Shown here piece after piece: positions 1 through 5,587 of a stretch of 5,587 bases of DNA. The translations under genes were made by a program, and so were the position numbers. The DNA is from Veillonella sp. (GTDB lineage Bacteria > Bacillota > Negativicutes > Veillonellales > Veillonellaceae): positions 1 to 5,587 of the forward strand of contig JAIITD010000111.1 of the NCBI GenBank assembly GCA_022737715.1. The letters run 5' to 3'. How positions within the stretch are numbered: the stretch's first letter is position 1; each line of letters starts with the position of its first letter. The notes beneath the pieces were generated by a model. That model saw only the letters and a list, made by a program, of their open reading frames with translations. It was not told the origin of the DNA and did not search any database.

Positions 1-3000
1 GGCTGTTACTGTAAGCAAGGCTAATACAGCAGATAATCCTATTACTGTAACTCCAACAGCAAGTACTAATTCTAAAGATTATGCAATTGGCATTGATACT
101 ACGAAACTTGCAGCTAAAACTAATTTGGCTTATACCGCCAATGGTGCTACAGCAAAAACTGTGTCTTTAGCTAAAGGTCTTAACTTTGTTGATGGCACAA
201 ATACGGTGTCATCTGTAGATTCTGATGGCAAGGTATCTTTTGATTTAAATCAAGCTACAAAAGATTCCATTAATAAATCTGCTACAGCAGTAGGCCGTAC
301 TATTACGCTTAACGCGGATAGTGGTACAGGTTCTAGTCAGTCTTTAAGCAATGGTAATGTGTCCTTTGCGGTGAGTGGTGCCACTGGTGATTATATCTCC
401 ACTACAATGGATGGTAGTGCTGTAAAAGTTTCTACAAAACGTGCAACGATTGATAGTGATGCAAATACTGGCAAAGCTTCTGTAACAGGTAATGATGGTT
501 TGGCAACTGCTAAAAACGTAGCTAGTGCTATTAATGCTGCTGTCAATGGTTTGTCTCAAGACCTAAATATCAGCGATGGTACAAAAGATAGCTCTGTAGC
601 TCTTAAAAGTCAAAAATTAACTGTTACAGGTACGGGTGCTGCTAAAGCCACTGTTAACAATCAAACGATTACCATTGATGTAGCAGAGGGGACGCTTTCA
701 AATAATGCGGACGGTACTGTGAAAGCAGATACTGCTGGTGTAGCCACAACTAAAAATGTTGCCGACGTTATTAATAAGACCATTTCCGATAATCAATATA
801 GCTGGAAACTATCTGCTAATGGCGAAGCCACTACTGCAACTGTAGGCAAAGGTGATACCGTAGATTTCACTGGAGATACTAATATTACAGTTGACCGTAA
901 TAATAAAGATATTTCTGTTAAGCTAAATAAAGACCTTACAGGTTTAGATTCTGTTTCACTTGGTACTCTTGGAAATGAAACAATTAAGATCAATGGTAGA
1001 GATGGTAGTATTAAAGCTAGGAAAGCTGAATTTTTAGATAATACAGGTGCTGGTTCTACTATTACTAGTGATCAGTTAAGATTTAAGAATGGTGCAACTG
1101 GTGCTAATGAAGCCACAACTACTATTGCTTTAGACACGGTATCTATTCAATCAGGACCCAATAGCAGTGCTCTTACATCTAAATATCTCATGTTTAGTGA
1201 TGAAGATGGCAATAATGCAGAAGGCAGTGCCAAAGGTATAGGCTTCCAGAATGCAGCCGGTAAACTGGTTCAATTTACTGTTGATGAAATCACTGCTGGG
1301 GGTAACAAGATTCAAGAGGTTGCTGAAGGTACAGCTGATACTGATGCAGTTAATGTTAAGCAATTGAAAGATACAATTGGCGGTCAATCCTTAACATATC
1401 GTGCAAATACATCGGTTGATACCGATGCTAAATCTGTTAAATTATCTAAAGGCTTAGACTTTGTAAATGGTACATCCACGGTTGCTACTGTGGATAACGA
1501 TGGAAAAGTATCCTTTGACCTAAATACAGCTACTAAGAATCAAATCAATACTAATACTACCGATATTGCTACCAATAAAGGTAAAATTGCAACTAATACA
1601 ACAAATATTGCAACAAACACAGCCAACATCGCTCATACTATTGCTTTAGCCGATGATAAAGGTGCATCTACAACTGCTAAATCATTAAAGGATGGTAATG
1701 TATCTTTCAATATTAAAGGGGATAACAAGTATATCTCTACCGCTGCATCCGGCAATGATGTAACATTGACGGTTAATGAACAAGCGATTAAGGATGCTGC
1801 TAAGTCTGCTTCTTCTTTCAAGGTGAAAGCGAATGCTCATGCTGAAGAAGAGGTAAAAGGTGGCGACACTATTACCTTTAACAATGGTGATAACATCGAA
1901 ATTAGCCAAGCTGGTAAGACTTTCACCATCAAAACAGCTAAGAATATGACCGTTGATTCCTTAACTGCAGGCAATACAGTTATTAATACGACTGGTCTAA
2001 CAAGTGGTACAGGCGCTAGTGCGGTTTCCTTTGGTACGAATGGTATCAGTGCAGGCAATCAAGTCATTTCTAACGTTGCTAGTGGTGGCACAACAGATAC
2101 TAATGCAGCTAATATTGGTGATGTGAAACAGGCTGTAGCTAACTTGTCTCAAAATCTTAATATTACTGACGGCACAAATAACGGCACTGTGGACCTTAAG
2201 AACCAAAAACTTAATGTAGCTGGTGCTAATGGTGTAACAGCGAATGTTAATAATCAAACGATTACGGTCGGTTTAGATGCTAATACTGTTAATGCTACAA
2301 CGAAGGGGATTGGCCTCACTGGAGATACAGGTTCCACAGGTAACAAATATCTTAAAGATGGGGATGTATCCTTTGCGGTAACTGGCGATGGCAATCTTGT
2401 GAGCACGTCTGCTACAACAGCGGGTGTGAAGGTTGCTGTTGATGCGGCTAAGGTGAAAGATTTAGCCGTTGCTGCTGTAACAGTAAGTAAAGACGGACAA
2501 GCGGACAATCCGATTACGGTAACCCCAACAGCGGGTATTAACTCTAAGGATTATGCAATCGGTATCGATACTACAAAACTCGCTGCTAAAACGGATTTAA
2601 CATACCGTGCTAACAGTGCGGCAGACGCTAATGCGAAGAAGATTTCTTTATCTAAAGGCCTTGATTTTGTAGATGGTGGCTCTACTGTTGCTACTGTCGA
2701 TAATGATGGCAAAGTTTCCTTTGATCTCAATACAGCTACTAAGAATCAAATAAATACGAATACCACAGATATTGCTGCTAATAAAGGTAAAATTGCGACT
2801 AACACAACTAATATTGCAGCTAATACAACTGCGTTAGCTAGAAATATCTCCCTTGGTGCAGATACTGGTACTGCGTCTAGCCAATCCTTGAGTACGGCTG
2901 ATGTGGCATTTAATGTGAAAGGCGCTACAGGTGACTTTGTGTCTACCAATATGAATGGTAATACAGTTGAGATTTCCACAAAACGTGCTACGATTAACAG

Positions 3001-5587
3001 CAATGCTACCACAGGTGAAGCATCTGTAACTGGTAATGATGGATTGGCAACAGCGCAAAATGTAGCGGATGCTATCAATAAAGCGGCTGATGCAGCTAAA
3101 GCAGGTGCGGCTTGGAATATTACAACTAATTCCAGCACAACGGATAAAACAGCTGTTAAAGGCGGCGATACAGTAGATCTTGTCAATGGTGATAACATCG
3201 AGATTACACAAGATGGCACAGATAAAAAGAAAATTACTGTTGCTACTAAGAAAGATATTACCGTTGATTCTGTAACTGCTAATAACAAAGTTACTGTTGG
3301 TTCTGGTGCGAATAAAATTACCTTGGATGGCACTGATGGTTCTGTAACGGGTAAAGCTTTCACAGGCACGTCATTTACAGGTACGTCATTCACGGCAGGC
3401 AATACTGTTATCAATACGAACGGTTTAACGAATGGCGCAACGGCCATTACAGGCACTGGTGTTACAACAGACAATGTGACTGTAGGCGGTATTTCCATCG
3501 ATAAAACGGCTGGCATCAATGCGGGTAATAAGGTAATTAGCAACGTGGCTAGCGGTGGCACTACATTGACGAATGCAGCGAATATCGGCGATGTTCAAAA
3601 TGCAGTGGCTAACTTGTCTCAAAACCTCAATATTACTGACGGCACAAATAATGGTACTGTGGACCTTAAAAACCAAAAACTTAATGTAGCTGGTGCGAAT
3701 GGTGTGACGGCAAAAGTGAATAACCAAACAATTACAGTTGGTTTAGATGCTGACACAGTTAACGCTACTACTAAGGGCATTGGTCTCACTGCTGACACTG
3801 GTTCCACAGGTAATAAATACCTTAAAGATGGGGACGTATCCTTTGCTGTGACCGGTGATGGTAGTCTTGTGAGCACGTCTGCTACGGCAGCAGGTGTGAA
3901 AGTTGCCGTTAATTCCGCAACTATCACTGCTGGTACAGATGGTACCATTACAGGTCCAACTACAGATGGTGTAGCAACCGCTAAAAACGTAGCTGATGCT
4001 ATCAATACAGCTAAAAAGGCGTCTAAAACAGAAGTGACTGCTAACACTGGTGAGGCTGCTAATGCTACAACAGGTAATGTAACGCTTACATCTACTACGG
4101 CAGCTGATGGTCATACTATTTATGACGTAAAACTCAACGATAAGGTAACTCTTGGTACTGGTGCTAATGCTGTAACTGTTGATGGTACAACGGGGGCCAT
4201 TACCGGTAAAACGGCTGCTATTGGTGGCGTTACTGTAAATGGTACGGCTAATACTATTGGTGGTTTATCTAATACAACATGGAATGGCACAGCCGTATCT
4301 GGACGTGCTGCAACAGAAGACCAATTGAAAGCAGCAACTGGTGCTACCACATTGAAGTTCACAGGTGATATAGCAACCAATACTGGTTCCGTAAATCTTA
4401 AGGATGATACATTCGGTATTAAAGGTGATGGTAAATACATCTCTACTGACGTAAACGGTAAAAATGTAAATCTTACAGTGTCTGAAGCAGAAGTTAAAAA
4501 ATCTGCTGTAGCTGCTGTAACAGTAAGCACAGATACAACTGATGCTAATAATCCATTGACTGTAACACCTACAACTAGTGCAGATGGTACAACTAAGGAT
4601 TACAAGGTAACTATTGATGGTACTAAGATTGCAAATAAGACGAACTTGTCTTATAAGGCAAATGATGGTACTGCAAAACAAGTTTCCTTAGCCGATGGCT
4701 TAAACTTTAAGAATGGTACGTTAACAACTGCATCTATCGATGATAATGGCGTTGTAAAATACGATGTAAATACAGCATCTATCACTGCTGGTGCAGATGG
4801 GACAATTATAAGCCCAACTACAGATGGTGTAGCAACAGCTCAAAACGTAGCTGATGCAATCAATGCAGCTAAAAAAGCGTCTAAAACTGAAATCACTGCT
4901 AACACTGGTGAAGCAGCTAATGCAACAACAGGTAATGTGACATTAACATCTACTACATCTGCTGATGGTCATACTATCTATGATGTAAAACTCAATGACA
5001 AAGTGACACTTGGTACTGGTGCTAATGCAGTAACTATCGATGGCACAGCTGGTAAAGCTACAATTGGTGCATCTGTTATCGACGGTGTGAACAACACACT
5101 AACTACAGGTGGCGCTAAAGCAGTAACCTTGAATGGTGCAACAGGGACAATTACAGGTACAACTGCTAATATTGGCGGTGTCACTGTAGATGGTACAAAT
5201 AATCATGTAACAGGCCTTGCTAATACGACTTGGAATGGTACAGCTACTACTGGTCGTGCGGCTACAGAAGATCAATTGAAGGCAGTGGCAGATGCTGCAG
5301 GTAGCCAAACTTGGGAAATTACAGCAGATAAAGATGCTACTACTTCTGGTGCCCAAACAGGTACTAAGAAAGATGCTAAGGTTGGTAAAGACGACAAAGT
5401 TCAATTGATTGCTGGTGAAAACCTCACCGTGAACCAAAACGAACGAGACTTCACATATTCCTTGAATAAAGATCTTGTGAAGATGAATTCTGCAACCTTT
5501 GAAGCCACAGGTGGTAAAACAACTGTTATTAAAGGCGATAGCATCGTTCAAACCGATGGCACAAAAGTGAATACATCTACTGCCGGT
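1..5587 (+). CDS. Giant trimeric autotransporter adhesin, internal passenger fragment (partial at both ends)
   Basis: One stop-free frame runs through the whole window (first full codon at base 2, 1862 codons), with neither start nor stop. Proteins of this family (YadA, Hia, BpaA; type Vc secretion) are outer-membrane-anchored homotrimers whose passenger is a chain of beta heads, necks and coiled-coil stalks binding host or bacterial surfaces. Visible hallmarks are a canonical neck at residues 437-459 (core GTADTDAVNVKQL), neck variants near 692-713 and 1182-1203 (TNAANIGDV), two heptad coils with IxxNTxx motifs (509-544, 911-948), and four Trp-ring-like units. Repeated beta modules make up most of the rest. 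There is no cysteine, which fits an exported fibre. No signal peptide or YadA-type barrel anchor is visible, so the full protein must be considerably longer than 1862 residues. Frame and composition are continuous, with no frameshift. The ligand cannot be read from the sequence. The family call is firm; the host genus (Veillonella-like) is inference. Confidence 0.95.
2..271 (+). repeat. Beta module B, copy 1
   Basis: Residues 1-90 of the fragment begin AVTVSK and contain NPITVTPTA, SKDYAIGIDTTKLAAKT, then a SLxKGLxFVDG core and DGKVSFDLN. The same order recurs at 2474-2752 and, more diverged, at 4514-4774; a shortened form lies at 1391-1546. Over the first 47 residues, copies 1 and 3 share 39 by hand alignment. 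Short alternating beta strands are likely; the binding role is unknown. The window may start inside this module or inside its connection to a preceding C module, because copies 3 and 4 are both preceded by C. Confidence 0.8.
296..541 (+). repeat. Beta module C plus helical connector, copy 1
   Basis: Residues 99-180 run from RTITLNADSGTG through a GDYIST motif and STKRATI to the connector GNDGLATAKNVASAIN. An ungapped partner lies at 2840-3085 (residues 947-1028); I count 56 of 82 identical residues. The final 18 residues look like a short amphipathic helix of the neck/stalk kind seen between beta domains in these adhesins. Shorter relatives of the C part occur at 1634-1789, 2303-2440, 3773-3910 and 4352-4495. 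Confidence 0.75.
550..679 (+). repeat. Module D, diverged copy 1
   Basis: Residues 184-226 carry LSQDLNISDGT, LKSQKL and VNNQTITI. They match the D part of the two 125-residue repeats further on (LSQNLNITDGT, LKNQKL, VNNQTITV), but with many substitutions. It sits between a helical connector (residues 163-180) and another at 242-260 (GVATTKNVADVIN), so here D leads into a Trp-ring-like unit and not into a C module as in the later copies. Confidence 0.7.
788..955 (+). other. Trp-ring-like domain 1
   Basis: Residues 263-318 follow a helical connector and show YSWKLSANG, then KGDTVDFTGDTNITVDR and LNKDLTGLDSV. Trp-ring domains of trimeric adhesins such as Hia typically start with a Trp just after a helix, then a GDTV-F/L-GxN strand pair, and end in a KDLT-like exit strand. 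The match is by motif order; I cannot run a profile search. Related units are at 1778-1966, 3089-3268 and 5288-5491. Confidence 0.65.
956..1309 (+). other. Non-repeated head segment
   Basis: Residues 319-436 have no second copy in the window. They start with SLGTLGNETIKINGRDGSI, continue through KAEFLDNTG, SDQLRFKNG and SIQSGPNSSALTSKYLMFSDEDGNN, and end at GFQNAAGKLVQFTVDEITAGG just before the canonical neck. The pattern is beta-strand-rich with Gly/Asn turns, as expected of a TAA head. It has more charged and bulky residues (Arg, Phe, Tyr, Met, Glu) than the neighbouring Thr/Ala/Asn-rich modules. Position before a neck supports a head role; the fold and ligand are unknown. The fragment's last residues (1831-1862) may begin a similar head. 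Confidence 0.6.
1310..1378 (+). other. Canonical TAA neck motif
   Basis: Residues 437-459 read IQEVAEGTADTDAVNVKQL followed by KDTI. The V-A-x-G-T-x-x-T-D-A-V-N-V-x-Q-L pattern is the classic neck of YadA/Hia-type adhesins, which takes the wider beta head down to the narrower coiled coil. This is the single strongest family marker in the window. Confidence 0.9.
1391..1546 (+). repeat. Beta module B, shortened copy 2
   Basis: Residues 464-515 (LTYRANTSVD, VKLSKGLDFVNG, STVATVDNDGKVSFDLNTATKNQI) match the second half of module B. The first half (AVTVSK ... TTKLAAKT) is absent and replaced by the canonical neck. The 3' part is very close to copy 3 at residues 889-917, and both run straight into an IxxNTxx coil. 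Confidence 0.8.
1526..1633 (+). other. Coiled-coil stalk with IxxNTxx heptads, copy 1
   Basis: Residues 509-544 place Ile at 515, 522, 529, 536 and 543, exactly seven apart, each followed three residues later by Asn (N518, N525, N532, N539). Most repeats read IxTNTxx or IATNxxx. In TAA stalks such as SadA this IxxNTxx pattern puts Asn in the core d layer, where it coordinates anions. The segment links module B to the following C module. Confidence 0.85.
1634..1789 (+). repeat. Beta module C, copy 2 (short form)
   Basis: Residues 545-596 run HTIALADDKG, STTAKSLKDGNVSFNIKGDNKYIST, then VTLTVNEQAI. They share the framework T-I-x-L-x-x-D-x-G ... S-L-x-x-G-x-V-S-F ... Y-I-S-T with module C at 296-541, but end in a short helix instead of the STKRATI/GNDGLATA segment. 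Confidence 0.7.
1778..1966 (+). other. Trp-ring-like domain 2, with Phe in place of Trp
   Basis: Residues 593-655 contain a short helix (EQAIKDAAKSAS), then FKVKANAHAEEEVKGGDTITFNNGDNIEI in two strands, and the exit KTAKNMTVDSLTAGN. The order matches the other Trp-ring-like units, closest to unit 3 (3089-3268; both have GGDT and NGDNIEI). The expected aromatic position is Phe606 and no Trp is present. Confidence 0.6.
1967..2065 (+). other. Short beta head before neck 2
   Basis: Residues 656-688 (NTVINTTGLTSGTG, then AVSFGTNGISAGNQV) are a run of short strands separated by Gly/Asn turns, the pattern of YadA-head-like repeats. It leads directly into ISNVASGGTTDTNAANIGDV. The related head at 3269-3535 carries the same TAGNTVINT-GLT core. 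Confidence 0.6.
2066..2440 (+). repeat. 125-residue neck+D+C repeat, copy 1
   Basis: Residues 689-813 comprise a neck (ISNVASGGTTDTNAANIGDV), a short helix (AVANLSQNL), module D (NITDGTNNGTVDLKNQKL, VNNQTITVGLDA) and a C module (KGIGLTGDTGSTGNKYL, DGDVSFAVTGDG, STSATTAGVKVAV). Copy 2 at 3536-3910 aligns without a gap. By hand count 117 of 125 residues match, but about 60 of 375 bases differ, mostly at third codon positions. Confidence 0.9.
2474..2752 (+). repeat. Beta module B, copy 3
   Basis: Residues 825-917 repeat the order of copy 1 (2-271): AVTVSK, DNPITVTPTA, NSKDYAIGIDTTKLAAKT, SLSKGLDFVDG, DGKVSFDLN. A three-residue insertion lies near residue 872 relative to copy 1. It follows a C module through the short helix AKVKDLAV and flows into the second coiled coil. 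Confidence 0.85.
2732..2845 (+). other. Coiled-coil stalk with IxxNTxx heptads, copy 2
   Basis: Residues 911-948 place Ile at 917, 924, 931 and 938 and Leu at 945 in strict seven-residue steps, with Asn three residues after each Ile (N920, N927, N934, N941). The sequence is close to the first stalk at 1526-1633, with IAA replacing IAT in two repeats. It is followed by the RNISLGADTG start of a C module. Confidence 0.85.
2840..3085 (+). repeat. Beta module C plus helical connector, copy 4
   Basis: Residues 947-1028 align without gaps to residues 99-180 (about 68% identical by hand count). They include ATGDFVST, STKRATI and the connector GNDGLATAQNVADAIN. The connector is the best conserved part. 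Unlike copy 1 it leads straight into a Trp-ring-like unit with no D module between. Confidence 0.75.
3089..3268 (+). other. Trp-ring-like domain 3
   Basis: Residues 1030-1089 begin with an Ala-rich helix (DAAKAGAAWN, Trp1038), then KGGDTVDLVNGDNIEITQDG and a Lys-rich strand (DKKKITV). They end at TKKDITVDSVTA. Of the four related units this is the clearest match to the helix-Trp-GDTV-GDNI-KDLT order of Trp-ring domains. Confidence 0.7.
3269..3535 (+). other. Beta head with NxVxxG-type turns before neck 3
   Basis: Residues 1090-1178 are a series of short strands: NKVTVGSGANKITLDGTDG, then two FTGTS units, TAGNTVINTNGLT, and VTVGGISIDKTAGINAGNKV. The regular strand-turn pattern and the position directly before a neck suit a YadA-like beta-roll head. 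It is longer than its partner head at 1967-2065 and includes a small tandem duplication. Confidence 0.6.
3359..3388 (+). repeat. 15-bp tandem duplication (FTGTS x2)
   Basis: Two adjacent 15-bp units (3359-3373 and 3374-3388) each encode Phe-Thr-Gly-Thr-Ser and differ at only two third positions. A third, broken unit (FTAGN) follows. The in-frame length adds five residues to a beta-strand/turn, as slipped-strand duplication would. Confidence 0.8.
3536..3910 (+). repeat. 125-residue neck+D+C repeat, copy 2
   Basis: Residues 1179-1303 match residues 689-813 without gaps. Only eight residues differ (D699L, K709Q, Q710N, N748K, N761D, G774A, N798S, T806A, numbered on copy 1). The neck here reads GGTTLTNAANIGDV. 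After this repeat the order changes: copy 1 is followed by module B, copy 2 by module E. Confidence 0.9.
3917..4186 (+). repeat. Module E, copy 1 (90-residue conserved part)
   Basis: Residues 1306-1395 contain ATITAGTDGTI, a helical connector (DGVATAKNVADAINTAKKAS), TANTGEAANATTGNVTL and DGHTIYDVKLNDKVTLGTGANAVT. The partner at 4775-5044 matches at 81 of 90 residues by hand count. The connector resembles those ending the C modules at 296-541 and 2840-3085. Confidence 0.88.
4187..4351 (+). other. Module E tail with WNGTA and RAATEDQL neck
   Basis: Residues 1396-1450 carry beta turns (TGAITGKTAAIGGVTVNGT) then NTTWNGTAVSGRAATEDQLKAA. The A-T-E-D-Q-L-K segment resembles the end of TAA necks (x-A-V-N-x-x-Q-L) and leads into a C-type module. 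An equivalent tail closes the second E copy at residues 1741-1762. It is a non-canonical neck, assigned by position and pattern. Confidence 0.6.
4352..4495 (+). repeat. Beta module C, diverged copy 6
   Basis: Residues 1451-1498 (LKFTGDIATNTGSVNLKDD, FGIKGDGKYIST, VNLTVSEAEV) keep the L-x-x-x-G-D ... L-K-D-x-x-x-x-x-x-G-D-G-K-Y-I-S-T framework of the short C modules. A short Lys/Ala helix then leads into module B at 4514, the same C-to-B order seen at 2303-2752. Confidence 0.65.
4514..4774 (+). repeat. Beta module B, diverged copy 4
   Basis: Residues 1505-1591 begin AVTVSTDTTD and retain NPLTVTPT, KDYKVTIDGTKIANKTNLSYKAN, VSLADGLNFKNG and a YDVN ending in place of FDLN. It is the most diverged full-length B copy. 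No coiled coil follows; it joins module E directly. Confidence 0.75.
4775..5044 (+). repeat. Module E, copy 2 (90-residue conserved part)
   Basis: Residues 1592-1681 align without gaps to residues 1306-1395 at an offset of 286. Nine residues differ (T1307S, T1312A, T1317I, G1318S, K1328Q, T1336A, V1345I, A1367S, V1393I, numbered on copy 1), most of them conservative. The two copies flank one C and one B module. Confidence 0.88.
5045..5137 (+). repeat. 31-residue expansion inside E copy 2
   Basis: Residues 1682-1712 have no counterpart in E copy 1; the alignment offset jumps from 286 to 317 here. The added stretch resembles its flanks: GANAVTIDGTAG at 1673 recurs as GAKAVTLNGATG at 1704, exactly 31 residues on. 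This suggests an in-frame duplication of one beta-turn unit followed by divergence. Confidence 0.75.
5138..5287 (+). other. Module E copy 2 tail with WNGTA and RAATEDQL neck
   Basis: Residues 1713-1762 (ATGTITGTTANIGGVTVDGT, then NTTWNGTATTGRAATEDQLKAV) match the tail of E copy 1 (residues 1396-1445). Here the neck-like helix leads into a Trp-ring-like unit, whereas copy 1 leads into a C module. Confidence 0.6.
5288..5491 (+). other. Trp-ring-like domain 4
   Basis: Residues 1763-1830 start in a helix (ADAAGSQTWEI, Trp1771), followed by a Lys/Asp-rich insertion (TKKDAKVGKDDKVQL), GENLTVNQNERD and YSLNKDLVKMNSA. It fits the Trp-ring order seen in the other units but with a longer first loop. 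The remaining 32 residues to the window edge (KTTVIKGDSIVQTDGTKV region) look like the beginning of another beta head, similar in style to the start of the head at 956-1309. Confidence 0.6.

Noticed and set aside
1193..1207. ATG in the sense frame (Met398, base 1193 region) as a possible internal translation start
   Set aside because: It lies mid-domain within a continuous frame, has no convincing Shine-Dalgarno sequence upstream and no signal peptide after it; the same holds for the other internal Met codons.
2746..3561. A 271-codon minus-strand open frame with hydrophobic, Val/Leu/Ala/Pro-rich translation
   Set aside because: It lies antisense to the adhesin frame. Its composition is what reverse-complementing GCT/GTA/ACA/AAT-type codons produces, and it repeats as the sense modules repeat. 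It matches no family I recognise. The other minus-strand frames (for example 3619-4047, 4120-4530, 5099-5551) are rejected for the same reason.
3536..5287. Direct DNA repeats that could suggest a mobile element or CRISPR array
   Set aside because: The repeats are in-frame protein modules of unequal length and spacing, have diverged at synonymous positions, and show no terminal inverted repeats, transposase or short uniform spacers.
1..5587. An undescribed multi-gene system
   Set aside because: There is only one gene in the window and it fits the known trimeric autotransporter class; no second gene, RNA element or regulatory structure could be supported on either strand.

Overview
The whole window is one uninterrupted reading frame on the + strand. 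The first complete codon is at base 2 and the last ends at base 5587, giving 1862 codons with no stop, no plausible start and no intergenic gap. The translation is Thr/Ala/Asn/Gly/Val/Asp-rich, has no cysteine and only five tryptophans, and is built from recurring modules. It reads as an internal slice of the passenger (head and stalk) of a giant trimeric autotransporter adhesin (YadA/Hia/BpaA-like, type Vc secretion). The N-terminal signal peptide and C-terminal beta-barrel anchor must both lie outside the window.

Layout by residue of the fragment (residue n starts at base 3n-1): 1-90 beta module 'B'; 99-180 beta module 'C' plus a helical connector; 184-226 module 'D'; 263-318 Trp-ring-like unit 1; 319-436 a head segment found only once here; 437-459 a canonical neck; 464-515 partial B; 509-544 an IxxNTxx coiled coil; 545-596 C; 593-655 Trp-ring-like unit 2 (Phe in place of Trp); 656-688 a beta head; 689-813 neck+D+C, first copy; 825-917 B; 911-948 second coiled coil; 947-1028 C plus connector; 1030-1089 Trp-ring-like unit 3; 1090-1178 a beta head; 1179-1303 neck+D+C, second copy; 1306-1450 module 'E' with a WNGTA/RAATEDQL neck; 1451-1498 C; 1505-1591 B; 1592-1765 E again with a 31-residue expansion; 1763-1830 Trp-ring-like unit 4; 1831-1862 the start of another head, cut by the window edge.

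The organism is a diderm. Moderate-to-low GC (about 40% by eye), mixed A/T-ending codons and this style of Thr/Asn/Ala-rich repeat suggest Veillonella or another Negativicute; this is inference, and Pasteurellaceae, Neisseriaceae or Acinetobacter are not excluded. The modules would form one trimeric fibre on the cell surface: beta heads joined by necks to short coiled coils. I see no RNA gene, mobile element, CRISPR array, promoter or terminator, and no evidence of a new kind of system. The interest lies in how this one protein has been assembled by duplication, module shuffling and divergence.
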